From an uncultured Collinsella sp. (GTDB lineage Bacteria; Actinomycetota; Coriobacteriia; Coriobacteriales; Coriobacteriaceae), in contig URBQ01000024.1 of the NCBI GenBank assembly GCA_900546115.1, forward strand, positions 1 through 43,705: DNA of 43,705 nt, read 5' to 3'. The notes under the pieces were generated by a model. That model saw only the letters and a program-made list of their open reading frames with translations, was not told the origin of the DNA and did no database searches. Below are positions 9,651-18,150 of the stretch, in pieces. Positions within the stretch are counted from its first letter, which is position 1. Each line of letters begins with the position of its first letter. A program made the translations under genes and the position numbers.

Positions 9651-10557
9651 CGCCGGCCTCCTTGGCGCCATCGGAACCCTTGCCCGTAGCTTCGCGCTTA
9701 GCCTTGCGCTCGGCGTTGAGCTCGGCGTCGCTCTCGCGCACCAGCTTAATGATCGCCGCGCATGCCTCCTCGCCCACCAGGTCGCGGGCACGGACCGTCA
9801 GGCGCGTAGCCTCCTGCTTGTCGCCGTCGCTCGCAGCGTCGGTCGCACACATGATCAGGCAGATGGCGATCTCGGCCGAAGGTGAGGTCGGCACGCCCTG
9901 CAGGGCGAGCTCACCCATCACGTGGTCGTCACTCTCATCGGCGGCATCCGGATAGGTGGTATGGATCTTATTGAGCAGGCGCGTCGTATGCGCATCATTG
10001 GGCGCCAGGCGCAGCGCCAGACGCGCGCAGCCCACGGCAGCCGAAATGTTCTCGGTCTCGGGCTCCAAGAAGTACTGACCCAAGTTGGTGTAGGCGCGTG
10101 CGGCGCACTTACCATCGCTCGCGCGCTCCAGCACCGAGAACGAGAGCGATGCCCACTCCTGCTTGTCCTCGAGCGCGCGGAACAACTCGGCCAGGTCCAA
10201 GCGATAGTTGCAGTTCATGGGATCCCAACGCACGGCCTGCATCAGGGCATTCCGAGCACTCACATAATCCTGCTGGCGGATGTAGGCAAACGCCATGTCG
10301 GAGTACAGGCGGTCAACGGGAACCTCGACCTGCACGAGCTCGCGCGGATCCTTCTCCACGCGGCGATAGGCCAGGCGCTCAAACTTGCTGTCGAAGCTAA
10401 AGTACTGGCGCTTCTCCTCCGTCTTGCACTCAGCGTCGATATACTCCTCGGCGAGCTCCACCAGACGCTCCAGCAGCGGCGTCGCCGTAGCCAGGTCGCC
10501 CTGCGCCAGATAGTTCTCGGCATACGTGATGTCTTCCAAGCTGATAGGCAGGTCCAT
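9640..10557 (-). CDS. Tetratricopeptide-repeat-like protein of unknown role
   Basis: A 305-residue soluble, helix-rich protein. Segments such as RLYSDMAFAYIRQQDYVSA followed by ALMQAVRWDPMNC, and CAARAYTNLGQYFLE followed by ALRLAPNDA, have the spacing of TPR helices, so I call a TPR-like scaffold. There is no signal peptide or membrane segment. The C-terminus is charged and low complexity. The ATG at 10557 has GAGGAG upstream. It overlaps smpB by 11 bases, which puts the two in one transcript, but I know of no established partnership. Function unknown. Confidence 0.75.
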   Translation of the reverse strand: MDLPISLEDITYAENYLAQGDLATATPLLERLVELAEEYIDAECKTEEKRQYFSFDSKFERLAYRRVEKDPRELVQVEVPVDRLYSDMAFAYIRQQDYVSARNALMQAVRWDPMNCNYRLDLAELFRALEDKQEWASLSFSVLERASDGKCAARAYTNLGQYFLEPETENISAAVGCARLALRLAPNDAHTTRLLNKIHTTYPDAADESDDHVMGELALQGVPTSPSAEIAICLIMCATDAASDGDKQEATRLTVRARDLVGEEACAAIIKLVRESDAELNAERKAKREATGKGSDGAKEAGDAQ

Positions 10558-10616
10558 GACAACTCCTCGGTCCGGGCGGCAGACTCAACGCGCGCCTTAA
10601 ATATCAGTCAATACAC

Positions 10617-10644
10617 AAAACCCGGGTCTCTTACGAGGCCCGGG
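10617..10644 (-). terminator. Terminator of the tRNA-Gln/tRNA-Glu unit
   Basis: A perfect-but-one 10-bp GC hairpin (CCCGGG core) with a 4-base loop, followed on the minus strand by TTTTGT. It lies just after the CCA end of tRNA-Glu. Confidence 0.85.
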
Positions 10645-10654
10645 CGCTCAATTT

Positions 10655-10731
10655 TGGTAGCCCGTACCAGATTCGAACTGGTGATCTCCGCCTTGAGAGG
10701 GCGGCGTCCTAAACCGCTAGACGAACGGGCC
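10655..10731 (-). tRNA. tRNA-Glu (anticodon CUC)
   Basis: A full cloverleaf on the minus strand: acceptor GGCCCGT with ACGGGCT, anticodon stem CCGCC/GGCGG with loop CTCTCAA giving anticodon CUC (reads GAG), T-arm with GTTCGAATC, discriminator A and an encoded CCA. It is the second gene of a two-tRNA transcript. Confidence 0.95.
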
Positions 10732-10748
10732 ATATGTAGCAAATGCAA

Positions 10749-10822
10749 TGGCTGGGATGGAGGGAGTCGAACCCCCATTGACGGAACCAGAATCCGCTGT
10801 CCTGCCATTAGACGACATCCCA
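10749..10822 (-). tRNA. tRNA-Gln (anticodon CUG)
   Basis: A full cloverleaf on the minus strand: acceptor TGGGATG with CATCCCA, anticodon loop TTCTGGT giving CUG (reads CAG), T-arm with GGTTCGACTCC, discriminator G and an encoded CCA. It precedes tRNA-Glu by 17 bp. Both cognate amino acids are tied to the glutamate synthase encoded nearby, probably by chance. Confidence 0.95.
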
Positions 10823-10866
10823 ATGACTGCATCGCTGCGCTCGGCTGTGCCTTTGCGCAAGAAAGA

Positions 10867-10895
10867 AATATACGGGAAGTCTCGCCGTGACGCAA
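10867..10895 (-). promoter_or_regulatory. Candidate tRNA operon promoter
   Basis: Minus strand: -35 TTGCGT (10890-10895), 17-bp spacer, -10 TATATT (10867-10872). Predicted initiation is about 40 bp before the tRNA-Gln 5' end. The remaining bases up to 11098 hold nothing I recognise beyond an imperfect AT-rich dyad near 10901-10934. Confidence 0.7.
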
Positions 10896-11098
10896 GCCCC
10901 AATTTTGACTTTTTTGAAATTCAGTCAAATTGGCCTTATTTAGTCCAACCCGTGAAGGACCTGTGAAGCCAACCGCTGTACACGAAGGGCAAAACGCCGC
11001 GAGCGGTAGCCGTCAACCGTTGGCAGATTCTACCGTGAAAACGATAGCACCAGGCAACACAATCGAAGTATCAATGATCACGTAGATATCGAGGCGCC

Positions 11099-11509
11099 AT
11101 GGACGAAGAGCTTGATTACCTATGGGAGACCCTGGGCCTCGAGATCACTGCTGACCTTTGGCCCGAACGGGACAAAATCCATCCCACTCTGCGCCCCGCC
11201 ATCACGGTGATGCAGGCAAACTACCGCCGCGCCTCATTTTTGATCATGCGGATGTCATGGCACGCGGGACTCCCCGACCTTAAGCGAATCCAGGCAAGCC
11301 TCGTCGAGCTGTCCGGTATGCCGACTGTCATATCCGAGGCGCACCTGGAGCAGCGACAGCGCGAGCGACTGCAACAGCAGCGGATTCCCTTTATCTGCCC
11401 CGGCGTTCAGGCATATCTGCCCTTTATGGACGAGGAGTACTGGAGCGGCAAGCCCAACAAGCACGTAAAGGTCTACGATCCGCACGAATGGGCACAGCTC
11501 AAGGATTGA
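11099..11509 (+). CDS. Hypothetical protein, possibly a shortened regulator-like protein
   Basis: A 136-residue soluble protein with no signal peptide. The middle (SFLIMRMSWHAGLPDLKRIQ, then LVELSGMPTVISEAHLEQRQ and RIPFICPGVQAYLPFMDE) resembles the N-terminal part of a family of putative regulators I recall from Firmicutes and Actinobacteria, in which a MarR-like winged helix follows. Here the protein stops soon after the PGVQAYLPF segment, so no DNA-binding domain is visible and it may be a degraded or shortened member. GAGG lies 5 bases before the ATG. It stops with TGA, rare in this window. The assignment rests on memory of similar sequences; the gene itself is likely real. Confidence 0.55.
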   Translation: MDEELDYLWETLGLEITADLWPERDKIHPTLRPAITVMQANYRRASFLIMRMSWHAGLPDLKRIQASLVELSGMPTVISEAHLEQRQRERLQQQRIPFICPGVQAYLPFMDEEYWSGKPNKHVKVYDPHEWAQLKD

Positions 11510-11581
11510 GCCGAGCGAGCCCGCCGATGGAAAACACGTCCCGCCCCGAGCGCTCAAAACGGGTCGCACTTTCCGCAGCCG

Positions 11582-11941
11582 CTACAGCAACGCCTCGGCC
11601 CAAGCCGCTTCCCTAAAGCCGGGAATCGCAAAGTCGTCGCCCACCAGCAGCGGACGCTTGACCAGCATTCCGTCGGTCGCCAGCAGCTCGTAGCACTCCT
11701 GATCCGTCATGCCCGCATCCAGACGCGCCTTCAGACCCAGCTCTCGATATTTCATGCCCGACGAATTAAAGAAGCGCCGCACCGGCAGCCCCGAACGAGC
11801 AATCCAGGTCGCAAGCTCATCAGCCGTGGGATTGTCCAAAACGATATCGCGGTCGATATACTCTACCCCATGTTCGTCCAGCCATGCCTTGGCCTTCTTA
11901 CAGGTCGAGCACTTGGGATATTCAACAAACAGTACGGTCAT
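11582..11941 (-). CDS. ArsC/Spx-family thioredoxin-fold protein
   Basis: A 119-residue member of the arsenate reductase/Spx/YffB family. The CxxC of the thioredoxin fold is intact (Cys11-Ser-Thr-Cys14 in EYPKCSTCKKA). The family segments GLPVRRFFNSSGMKYRELGLK and MLVKRPLLVGDDFAIPGF are both recognisable; the latter carries the conserved Arg-Pro motif. Genuine arsenate reduction is unproven because many members have other redox roles. I chose the ATG at 11941 because GGAGG lies 6 bases upstream; an in-frame start at 11980 lacks an RBS. It appears monocistronic. Spx-type RNA polymerase regulation is possible but less likely given the YffB-like C-terminus. Confidence 0.85.
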   Translation of the reverse strand: MTVLFVEYPKCSTCKKAKAWLDEHGVEYIDRDIVLDNPTADELATWIARSGLPVRRFFNSSGMKYRELGLKARLDAGMTDQECYELLATDGMLVKRPLLVGDDFAIPGFREAAWAEALL

Positions 11942-12033
11942 GGGAATCCTCCGAATATAGATCGGCCAACGCAGGCACACGCCACACGAGGCGCCTTCGT
12001 ATGATGGGCCAATTGTAGCCCACGGGTCACACG

Positions 12034-13086
12034 CTAAACGAACCGTACCCCGAATCCGCGTTTGATGAACGGCAGCAGCTCCATTGCCTCGGGCGTGATA
12101 TGACCCGCAACGTTCATGCGCTCGTCACCGGGAAGATCGACCCGCGCAATCTCAAGCTCGCCTTCGTAGCGCCCATAGCCGCTATTGCTCACAGCGATCG
12201 ACCCCGTCTTTCGTGACAGGCCGGCACCGGCATCCATCGGCACGGAATCCGGCTTAAGCGTCGTACGCGACTCCTGAGACCTAAAGATGAGGGTGCTCGA
12301 ATCGGGTCGGTCGTGATGAATCTGCCCACGTACATAGGCATAACCGGGCTCAAGCTCGCATTGCAGGTCCACGTATCCGGCGGAAACATGAGCAAACTGC
12401 GTCCAGCCCGCATCGGAAAGATCGGGGTCGCCGACCAACACAATGTCGCAATCGGCGCCATGTGCAAGCTCAAGCATGTTGAGGGCAACCTTTGACGCGC
12501 GACCGCGCTGCGCCTCGACCGTCGGCAGTCCCTCGAATACCGGCCCGCGAACGTTGGCATCACCCGGCACAAAAGCCATGATTTCGAATCCAAGCGCCGC
12601 AAGACGAAGATTCACCCGAGCAATGTCCTCCAGAGCTAAACCGGTATAAGGCTTGGGGTAAAAATTGTGGCAGGCGGCAAAACGAGTCACATCGGCACCG
12701 GCCTCACGCCACGATGCGATTTCATCAGAACTCACCGTCGATGCATTGACCACTATGCGAAATACACCGGACAGCTCCGCGACCCGTTGGGCGCTAAAGC
12801 CATAGTCCAAACGAAGGTATTCCAACCCCAGATCGCGCAGGTCCTCGATGCGCTCAAGCCCGAGCAACTCGCACGTGCGAGGCCCCACATCGGCAATGAG
12901 CGCAATGCCGCGGGCGGAGAGCAGCGACAGCACATGACGGACCTTATCGGCATACGCCGCTCCCCCATCCTCGGGAATATGCAGTGAGGTGAACGCGTAG
13001 CGCGCACCCGCCGCGGCACCACGCTCAATCGTCCGCTCAATATCCTGCAAAGGGCTGGAAAGATAAATCGAAATACCCGTTTTCAC
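12034..13086 (-). CDS. mupG: MupG-like 6-phospho-N-acetylmuramidase (DUF871)
   Basis: A 350-residue protein of the DUF871 family, whose characterised member MupG hydrolyses MurNAc-6-phosphate-GlcNAc in the cytoplasm. The N-terminal TIM-barrel (GISIYLSS, FTSLHIPE, LIADVGPRT, LRLDYGFS, IVVNASTVS) is followed by a C-terminal beta-rich domain ending ELLPFIKRGFGVRFV. The gene begins with GTG preceded by AGGAG. It is the last gene of the murR-murQ-EIIBC-mupG cluster, which fits import of a MurNAc-containing disaccharide or cell-wall fragment that is phosphorylated, cleaved by this enzyme and then handled by MurQ. A hairpin with T run upstream probably lowers its expression relative to the transporter gene. 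Confidence 0.87.
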   Translation of the reverse strand: MKTGISIYLSSPLQDIERTIERGAAAGARYAFTSLHIPEDGGAAYADKVRHVLSLLSARGIALIADVGPRTCELLGLERIEDLRDLGLEYLRLDYGFSAQRVAELSGVFRIVVNASTVSSDEIASWREAGADVTRFAACHNFYPKPYTGLALEDIARVNLRLAALGFEIMAFVPGDANVRGPVFEGLPTVEAQRGRASKVALNMLELAHGADCDIVLVGDPDLSDAGWTQFAHVSAGYVDLQCELEPGYAYVRGQIHHDRPDSSTLIFRSQESRTTLKPDSVPMDAGAGLSRKTGSIAVSNSGYGRYEGELEIARVDLPGDERMNVAGHITPEAMELLPFIKRGFGVRFV

Positions 13087-13102
13087 GCTACAACGCTCCT
13101 TT

Positions 13103-13136
13103 AAAAAAGGCCGGCGGAGCAGTTAGCCCCGCCGGC
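13103..13136 (-). terminator. Internal terminator between murP and mupG
   Basis: A GCCGGCGG/CCGCCGGC hairpin followed on the minus strand by TTTTTT. It lies inside the cluster, directly before the RBS of mupG, so it is probably leaky and acts as an attenuator. Confidence 0.7.
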
Positions 13137-13203
13137 ACAACCATAGCATCAAGAAATCTGCCGCGCGCCGCGAACCCCGAGCAACACGGCTCACGATATC
13201 AAA

Positions 13204-14634
13204 CTACTCGCCAAAGAACTCATTGATCTTCTGCTCGTCGACGCCAAAGAACCACGTCAGGACAAAGCCGGCGGCATAGGCAAGCAGCATAGCGGCAACG
13301 TAGCCGAGCTGCTGGCCAGGAACGACGATCAGCAGGCCAAACAGACCGGAAACGCCCTGAGAAACCGTGCCGATGTGAAGCAGCGCCGCGAGCGCGCCGC
13401 CAAATCCGGCACCCAGGCAGGCCGTCACAAACGGACGAACGAGCGGCAGCGTAACGGCATACATCAGAGGCTCGCCCACACCCAGGATTCCAACGGGAAT
13501 GGACTCTGCGACGTACTTCTTGAGCTTGGCGTTCTTGGTCTTAAAGTACAGCGCCAGACCGGCACCGACCTGGCCGCCGCCAGCCATCATAAGGATGGGA
13601 AGCAGGTAATTGATACCCTTGGTAGCACCGTCGGGATCGTTGAGCATAGCGTGGATCGGCGTGAGCGCCTGATGCAGGCCGACGGAAACCAGCGGCAAGA
13701 AGCCTGCCGACAGGATATAGCCGCCCAGGACGCCCAGCTTCTCGAAGATAAAGGTCAAAACGCTAAAGATGGCAGTCGTCAGCCATGCGCCAACCGGCTG
13801 GATGACGAGCATCAGAGCAAAGGCGCCGATGATGAGCACCAGCAGCGGGGACAAGAACGTGTCGAGTGCGTTGGGCATAACCTTGCGAATCTGACGCTCC
13901 ATCCAGGCAAAAAATGCGCCAGCGATAAGAGCCGCGATCATGCCGCCCGCTGCGGGGTTGTACTGCGCATTGGTGAGCGGCAGCAGAATGGCAGTGGCAG
14001 GATCAGCCGCGCCAGGCGCAAGCAGGGGCATGGCACTGTTGGCGATACACATCATGCCGGCGATGCCGCCCAGCGCAGCGGAGCCGCCAAACTCACGTGC
14101 CGCGTTATAGCCCACCAAGATGGGTAGATAGGCAAACAGGGCCCAGCCCATGGAACGAATGCCCTGGTACCACCACTCGCCTGCAAGCGCGCCTGCCGTC
14201 GAGACGTTAATGACGTTGCAGATACCGTTGATGAGGCCAGCCGCAATGATGCCGGGAAGCAGGGCGACGAAGACATTGGAAATCTTCTTGAGGAAGGCCT
14301 GAACCGGCTTGGACTCGTACTTTGCCTTCTGCGCGGCCTTGTTTGTGGCCGCAGCGTCAACCACGCTCTCGTCGGCAACGCCTTTCGCAAGGCCGGTGAG
14401 CTTGGAGAACTCCTCGAGCACCTTATTCACCTTGCCCGGCCCCAGCACGATCTGCATCGTGTCGTCCTCGACCAAGCCCATCACGCCGTCGAGTGCCTCA
14501 ATACCCTCCGTGTCGACGCTGCCCGTGTCTTTGACGGTCACGCGCAGGCGCGTCATGCACGCCGCGTTTGCCAGCACGTTGTCTTTACCGCCCAAAAGGT
14601 CCAGCAGCTTTTGAGCCAGCTCTTTGTTCGTCAT
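13204..14634 (-). CDS. murP: PTS EIIBC component, probable MurNAc transporter
   Basis: A membrane sugar permease-phosphotransferase of 476 residues. The EIIB domain (1-85) has Cys26 in NAACMTRLRV, the phosphorylated cysteine of the glucose superfamily. The EIIC domain (about 110-470) has roughly ten hydrophobic segments, including GLHQALTPIH and GVGEPLMYAVTLPLVRPF, a hallmark sugar-site region. There is no EIIA domain, so phosphate must come from a separate EIIA encoded elsewhere. The neighbours murQ, murR and mupG point to N-acetylmuramic acid or a MurNAc disaccharide as substrate; other amino sugars cannot be ruled out from sequence. GGAGGAG sits before the ATG. It follows murQ by 57 bp. 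Confidence 0.88.
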   Translation of the reverse strand: MTNKELAQKLLDLLGGKDNVLANAACMTRLRVTVKDTGSVDTEGIEALDGVMGLVEDDTMQIVLGPGKVNKVLEEFSKLTGLAKGVADESVVDAAATNKAAQKAKYESKPVQAFLKKISNVFVALLPGIIAAGLINGICNVINVSTAGALAGEWWYQGIRSMGWALFAYLPILVGYNAAREFGGSAALGGIAGMMCIANSAMPLLAPGAADPATAILLPLTNAQYNPAAGGMIAALIAGAFFAWMERQIRKVMPNALDTFLSPLLVLIIGAFALMLVIQPVGAWLTTAIFSVLTFIFEKLGVLGGYILSAGFLPLVSVGLHQALTPIHAMLNDPDGATKGINYLLPILMMAGGGQVGAGLALYFKTKNAKLKKYVAESIPVGILGVGEPLMYAVTLPLVRPFVTACLGAGFGGALAALLHIGTVSQGVSGLFGLLIVVPGQQLGYVAAMLLAYAAGFVLTWFFGVDEQKINEFFGE

Positions 14635-14691
14635 AACTCCTCCTTGTATTGGGTATCTCGTCTGGATGTCATATCAGCTCACGCCGCGCAC

Positions 14692-15615
<924 letters not shown>

Positions 15616-15625
15616 TTCATTCACC

Positions 15626-16477
15626 TCATCTTTCCTGTTTCTCGATGTAGTTTTGCTTAATGACATGCGTCACCCGTTCGTAATCGCTCGCAACGTAAGC
15701 AGCGTACAGGGCATCGACAACCATAAGCTGGGCCATACGCGAAGCCATGGCACCGCTGCGGACCAAGGGTTCACTCGCAGCGACGCCGAGCACGGCATCG
15801 GCCACGGTGGCAAGCTTGGATGATCCATCTACTTTGGTAACGGCCACAACGGGACAGTTGTGACGTTGAGCCTCGGCGGTGCAGTCCAGCACCTCTTGCG
15901 TCAAGCCCGAGTAGCTAAAGGCGATTGCCATATCGCCCTCATGCATGTTCTTGGCACACAAGAGCTGATCATGCCAGTCGTCGTACAGATGGCACTCCTT
16001 GTCGACACGCATGAGCTTTTGCGCCAGATCGTGCGCGACCAAACGGGAGGCACCAATACCGAACAGATTGACCGCGCGTGCTCGCTTAAGACGGGCCGCG
16101 CATCGCTCCAAGACGGTGTAATCGAGCGTTCGTGCCGTCGCCTCGATCGTGCGCACGTTGCTTTTCATCACCTTCCCCACGATACGTTCGACGCTGTCAT
16201 CCATGGAGATGTCCTCGAGGGCTACGTCTTTCTTGTCACCTAAGAGCGCCAGCTCGGCAATCAGTTCGCGCTGGAACTCCTTGTAGCCCGCAAAACCCAA
16301 ACGCTTGCAAAAGCGCAAAATGCTCGAGGGCGAGGAGAACGTGACATCGGCAAGACCGCGGACGGACAGCCCGACCACCTCGTGCGGATGAGCGCTTACA
16401 TATGCGATGACATTGCGTTCCGCCGGGCTCGCGCTGAGCTCACGCTCGCGAAGCCGCAAAAGCAATCCGTTTGCCAT
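15626..16477 (-). CDS. murR: RpiR/MurR-family transcriptional regulator
   Basis: A 283-residue regulator with an N-terminal RpiR-type helix-turn-helix (about 1-80, including GLADVTFSSPSSILRFCKRL) and a C-terminal SIS domain (about 120-250; FGIGASRLVAHDLAQKLMR) that senses a sugar phosphate, probably MurNAc-6-phosphate by context. The ATG at 16477 sits behind GGAGGTG; an in-frame GTG at 16486 is too close to the Shine-Dalgarno. It is the first gene of the MurNAc cluster and probably represses it from a site in its own promoter region. It ends with TGA, one of few such stops here. Confidence 0.92.
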   Translation of the reverse strand: MANGLLLRLRERELSASPAERNVIAYVSAHPHEVVGLSVRGLADVTFSSPSSILRFCKRLGFAGYKEFQRELIAELALLGDKKDVALEDISMDDSVERIVGKVMKSNVRTIEATARTLDYTVLERCAARLKRARAVNLFGIGASRLVAHDLAQKLMRVDKECHLYDDWHDQLLCAKNMHEGDMAIAFSYSGLTQEVLDCTAEAQRHNCPVVAVTKVDGSSKLATVADAVLGVAASEPLVRSGAMASRMAQLMVVDALYAAYVASDYERVTHVIKQNYIEKQER

Positions 16478-16522
16478 CTCAAACACCTCCGTTGAGAAGA
16501 ATTAAAGACCAACGAACGATTC

Positions 16523-16551
16523 GTACCGGATACAAACAGCTTTTGCGGTAC
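16523..16551. promoter_or_regulatory. Candidate operator upstream of murR
   Basis: GTACCG (16523-16528) and CGGTAC (16546-16551) form a 6-bp inverted repeat across 17 bases, 46 bp before the murR start. It is a possible binding site for MurR. The repeat is short, so this is tentative. Confidence 0.3.
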
Positions 16552-16576
16552 ATTGTGCCGCATCGTGGCGCACAAA

Positions 16577-16600
16577 GGGCGAGCGTTCTACCGCTCGCCC
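16577..16600 (-). terminator. Terminator after the VanZ-like gene
   Basis: A perfect 9-bp hairpin GGGCGAGCG/CGCTCGCCC with a 6-base loop, followed on the minus strand by TTTG. It separates the VanZ-like gene from murR. Confidence 0.65.
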
Positions 16601-16681
16601 CTCAAATCCGACCGCTCGGAAATACGCGCGACACAAAATAATTCAACAAGGTCGCATTATCAAAAACGGGCTTGTTACCGG

Positions 16682-17263
16682 CTAGCGCCTCGCATGGGCG
16701 CCGATCGGCCGAGTCGCATGGCGCACCAACACCGCTGCCAGCAATACCAACAGCATCGCGGTAACATAGCCCGCAGCATCGAATCCTAAATCGATAACGT
16801 CGAAATGCCTGCCGGGAACAAAGATCTTATGTACCTGATCGTCAACGGAGCAGACGGCGCAAAAGAGCAACACGGGCACGCAACGGGAGCATACGCTCCA
16901 CGGACGCCTGGAAAAGCAAACCACGACCACCGAGGCGAACAATCCGACGAAGAAAAACTCTACGGTATGGGCAACGCGACGGACGTTCGTGCCCACCCAC
17001 ATGCGAATGGAAGCAAGTCGGCCAGACCGGACATTCGAAGCAGCCGAATCGGTGCCCCCGGTCATCCCATTCTCGGTCTGAGCTTCACCCGCGACATCGG
17101 CAGCCTGTACGCCCGTAGCTTGACCCTCCACCACACGCGCGGTGGACTCGCTCAGCAACGACGTCTCCACCGCATTTTGCTCCGTCAGCACCCAGATGCC
17201 CGCCAGCGTTGCAGTAAACAGAACGATCGCGGTCCATCCGATTATTTGTTTTACGCGCGCCAA
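16682..17263 (-). CDS. VanZ-family membrane protein
   Basis: A predicted 193-residue integral membrane protein of the VanZ/YycA-like family. Known VanZ confers low-level teicoplanin resistance, but most homologues are uncharacterised. Four membrane segments are visible: one near the N-terminus, one around HTVEFFFVGLFASVVVVCF, one around VPVLLFCAVCSV, and one near the C-terminus. The motif DQVHKIFVPGRHFDVIDLGF is the family's DExHQ..PGR..D signature. Between TM1 and TM2 lies about 70 residues of low-complexity, Glu/Thr/Gly-rich extracytoplasmic linker. The start is probably the TTG at 17263, which has AGGAGG 7 bases upstream; the in-frame start at 17305 lacks an RBS. Function here is unknown. 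Confidence 0.78.
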   Translation of the reverse strand: MARVKQIIGWTAIVLFTATLAGIWVLTEQNAVETSLLSESTARVVEGQATGVQAADVAGEAQTENGMTGGTDSAASNVRSGRLASIRMWVGTNVRRVAHTVEFFFVGLFASVVVVCFSRRPWSVCSRCVPVLLFCAVCSVDDQVHKIFVPGRHFDVIDLGFDAAGYVTAMLLVLLAAVLVRHATRPIGAHARR

Positions 17264-17367
17264 GGGCCTACCTCCTTTTTTGAATATCAGCGACTGTAGC
17301 CCCAAATGACATCGTCACCGTATCAAAATTTGAATCGCAACAGGAAGCGCCAAAGCGACGCAAACCC

Positions 17368-17973
17368 CTACCCCGCCTCGCGCATCCAGCGATCGAACGT
17401 CCCCACGCACACGCCCAGGCACTTTGCTGCCTGGCTGCGGGTAATATCGCCTGCCTCATAGCTATCGCGTACCAGCTCAAACTGAGGAGGGCACGGCTTG
17501 CGAGGTCGACCGAAACGGACCCCTCGCGCCCGCGCCGCTGCAATCCCCTCCGCCTGGCGCCGATGAATATTCTCGCGCTCCACCTGCGCCACGTAGCTCA
17601 GCAGTTGTAGCACAATATCGGCAATCAGGGTATTGGTCACATCCGGCGCGCCGCTGGCCCTGGCGCGCGTGTCAAGCAATGGCATGTCCAACACCACAAT
17701 GGCAACCCCGAGCTCCTTGGTAATGCGTCGCCATTCCTCAAGAATCTCGGAGTAATTACGGCCAAGCCGGTCGATAGAAAGCACCACCAGCACGTCCCCG
17801 TCTCCCAGGATGTGCAGCAGCTCGCGATACCGCGGGCGATCGAAGTCCTTGCCGCTCGCATGGTCGGCATAAATATTCGCCGAGCCCACGCCATAGGCGC
17901 CCAGCGCATCCAGCTGCCGATTTAGATTCTGATCGCGCGAACTCACCCGCGCATAACCATACACCGTCGCCAT
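17368..17973 (-). CDS. Serine recombinase, resolvase/invertase type
   Basis: A 201-residue site-specific recombinase of the small serine (Tn3 resolvase/Hin) family. The N-terminal catalytic domain begins VYGYARVSSRDQ, with Ser11 as the probable nucleophile, and continues with DRPRYRELL and VVLSIDRLGRNYSEILEEW, which carry the conserved arginines. The long E helix includes VAQVERENIHRRQAEGIAAA. The C-terminal part (RSQAAKCLGVCVGTFDRWMR) is a helix-turn-helix for site recognition. Domain order and length are complete. No transposase, cargo or obvious invertible segment sits beside it, so its target is unknown. A hairpin repeat with a GGGACAGG core lies 20 bp upstream. Confidence 0.93.
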   Translation of the reverse strand: MATVYGYARVSSRDQNLNRQLDALGAYGVGSANIYADHASGKDFDRPRYRELLHILGDGDVLVVLSIDRLGRNYSEILEEWRRITKELGVAIVVLDMPLLDTRARASGAPDVTNTLIADIVLQLLSYVAQVERENIHRRQAEGIAAARARGVRFGRPRKPCPPQFELVRDSYEAGDITRSQAAKCLGVCVGTFDRWMREAG

Positions 17974-17992
17974 CTCATCCCCGCTTTCTTGT

Positions 17993-18031
17993 AAACCTGC
18001 CAAAAAGGGACAGGTTTATTTTGGTAGGTTT
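17993..18031. repeat. Hairpin repeat, GGGACAGGTTTATTTT core
   Basis: Arms AAACCTGCCAAAA (17993-18005) and TTTTGGTAGGTTT (18019-18031) pair with one wobble around AGGGACAGGTTTA. A near copy lies at 30124-30160 before secA. It sits between the recombinase and the RNase R terminator. Confidence 0.75.
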
Positions 18032-18093
18032 TACCTCTCGAATAGCAGGTAAGCGGGCGGCCGAGCGGACGGCAAGGTAGCTATGATCCAAAT

Positions 18094-18125
18094 GCGGAGG
18101 GCGGCCCCGAAAGACCGCCCTCCGC
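18094..18125 (-). terminator. Terminator after RNase R gene
   Basis: A perfect 11-bp GC-rich hairpin (GCGGAGGGCGG with CCGCCCTCCGC) and a 10-base loop, followed on the minus strand by ATTTGG. The T run is short, so efficiency is uncertain. Confidence 0.6.
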
Positions 18126-18150
18126 TCTCCCGCCATGAGTCGAGATTTGG

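Noticed and set aside
8150..11098. A tmRNA gene near smpB.
   Set aside because: No alanine-tRNA-like ends or tag reading frame could be found on either strand in this stretch.
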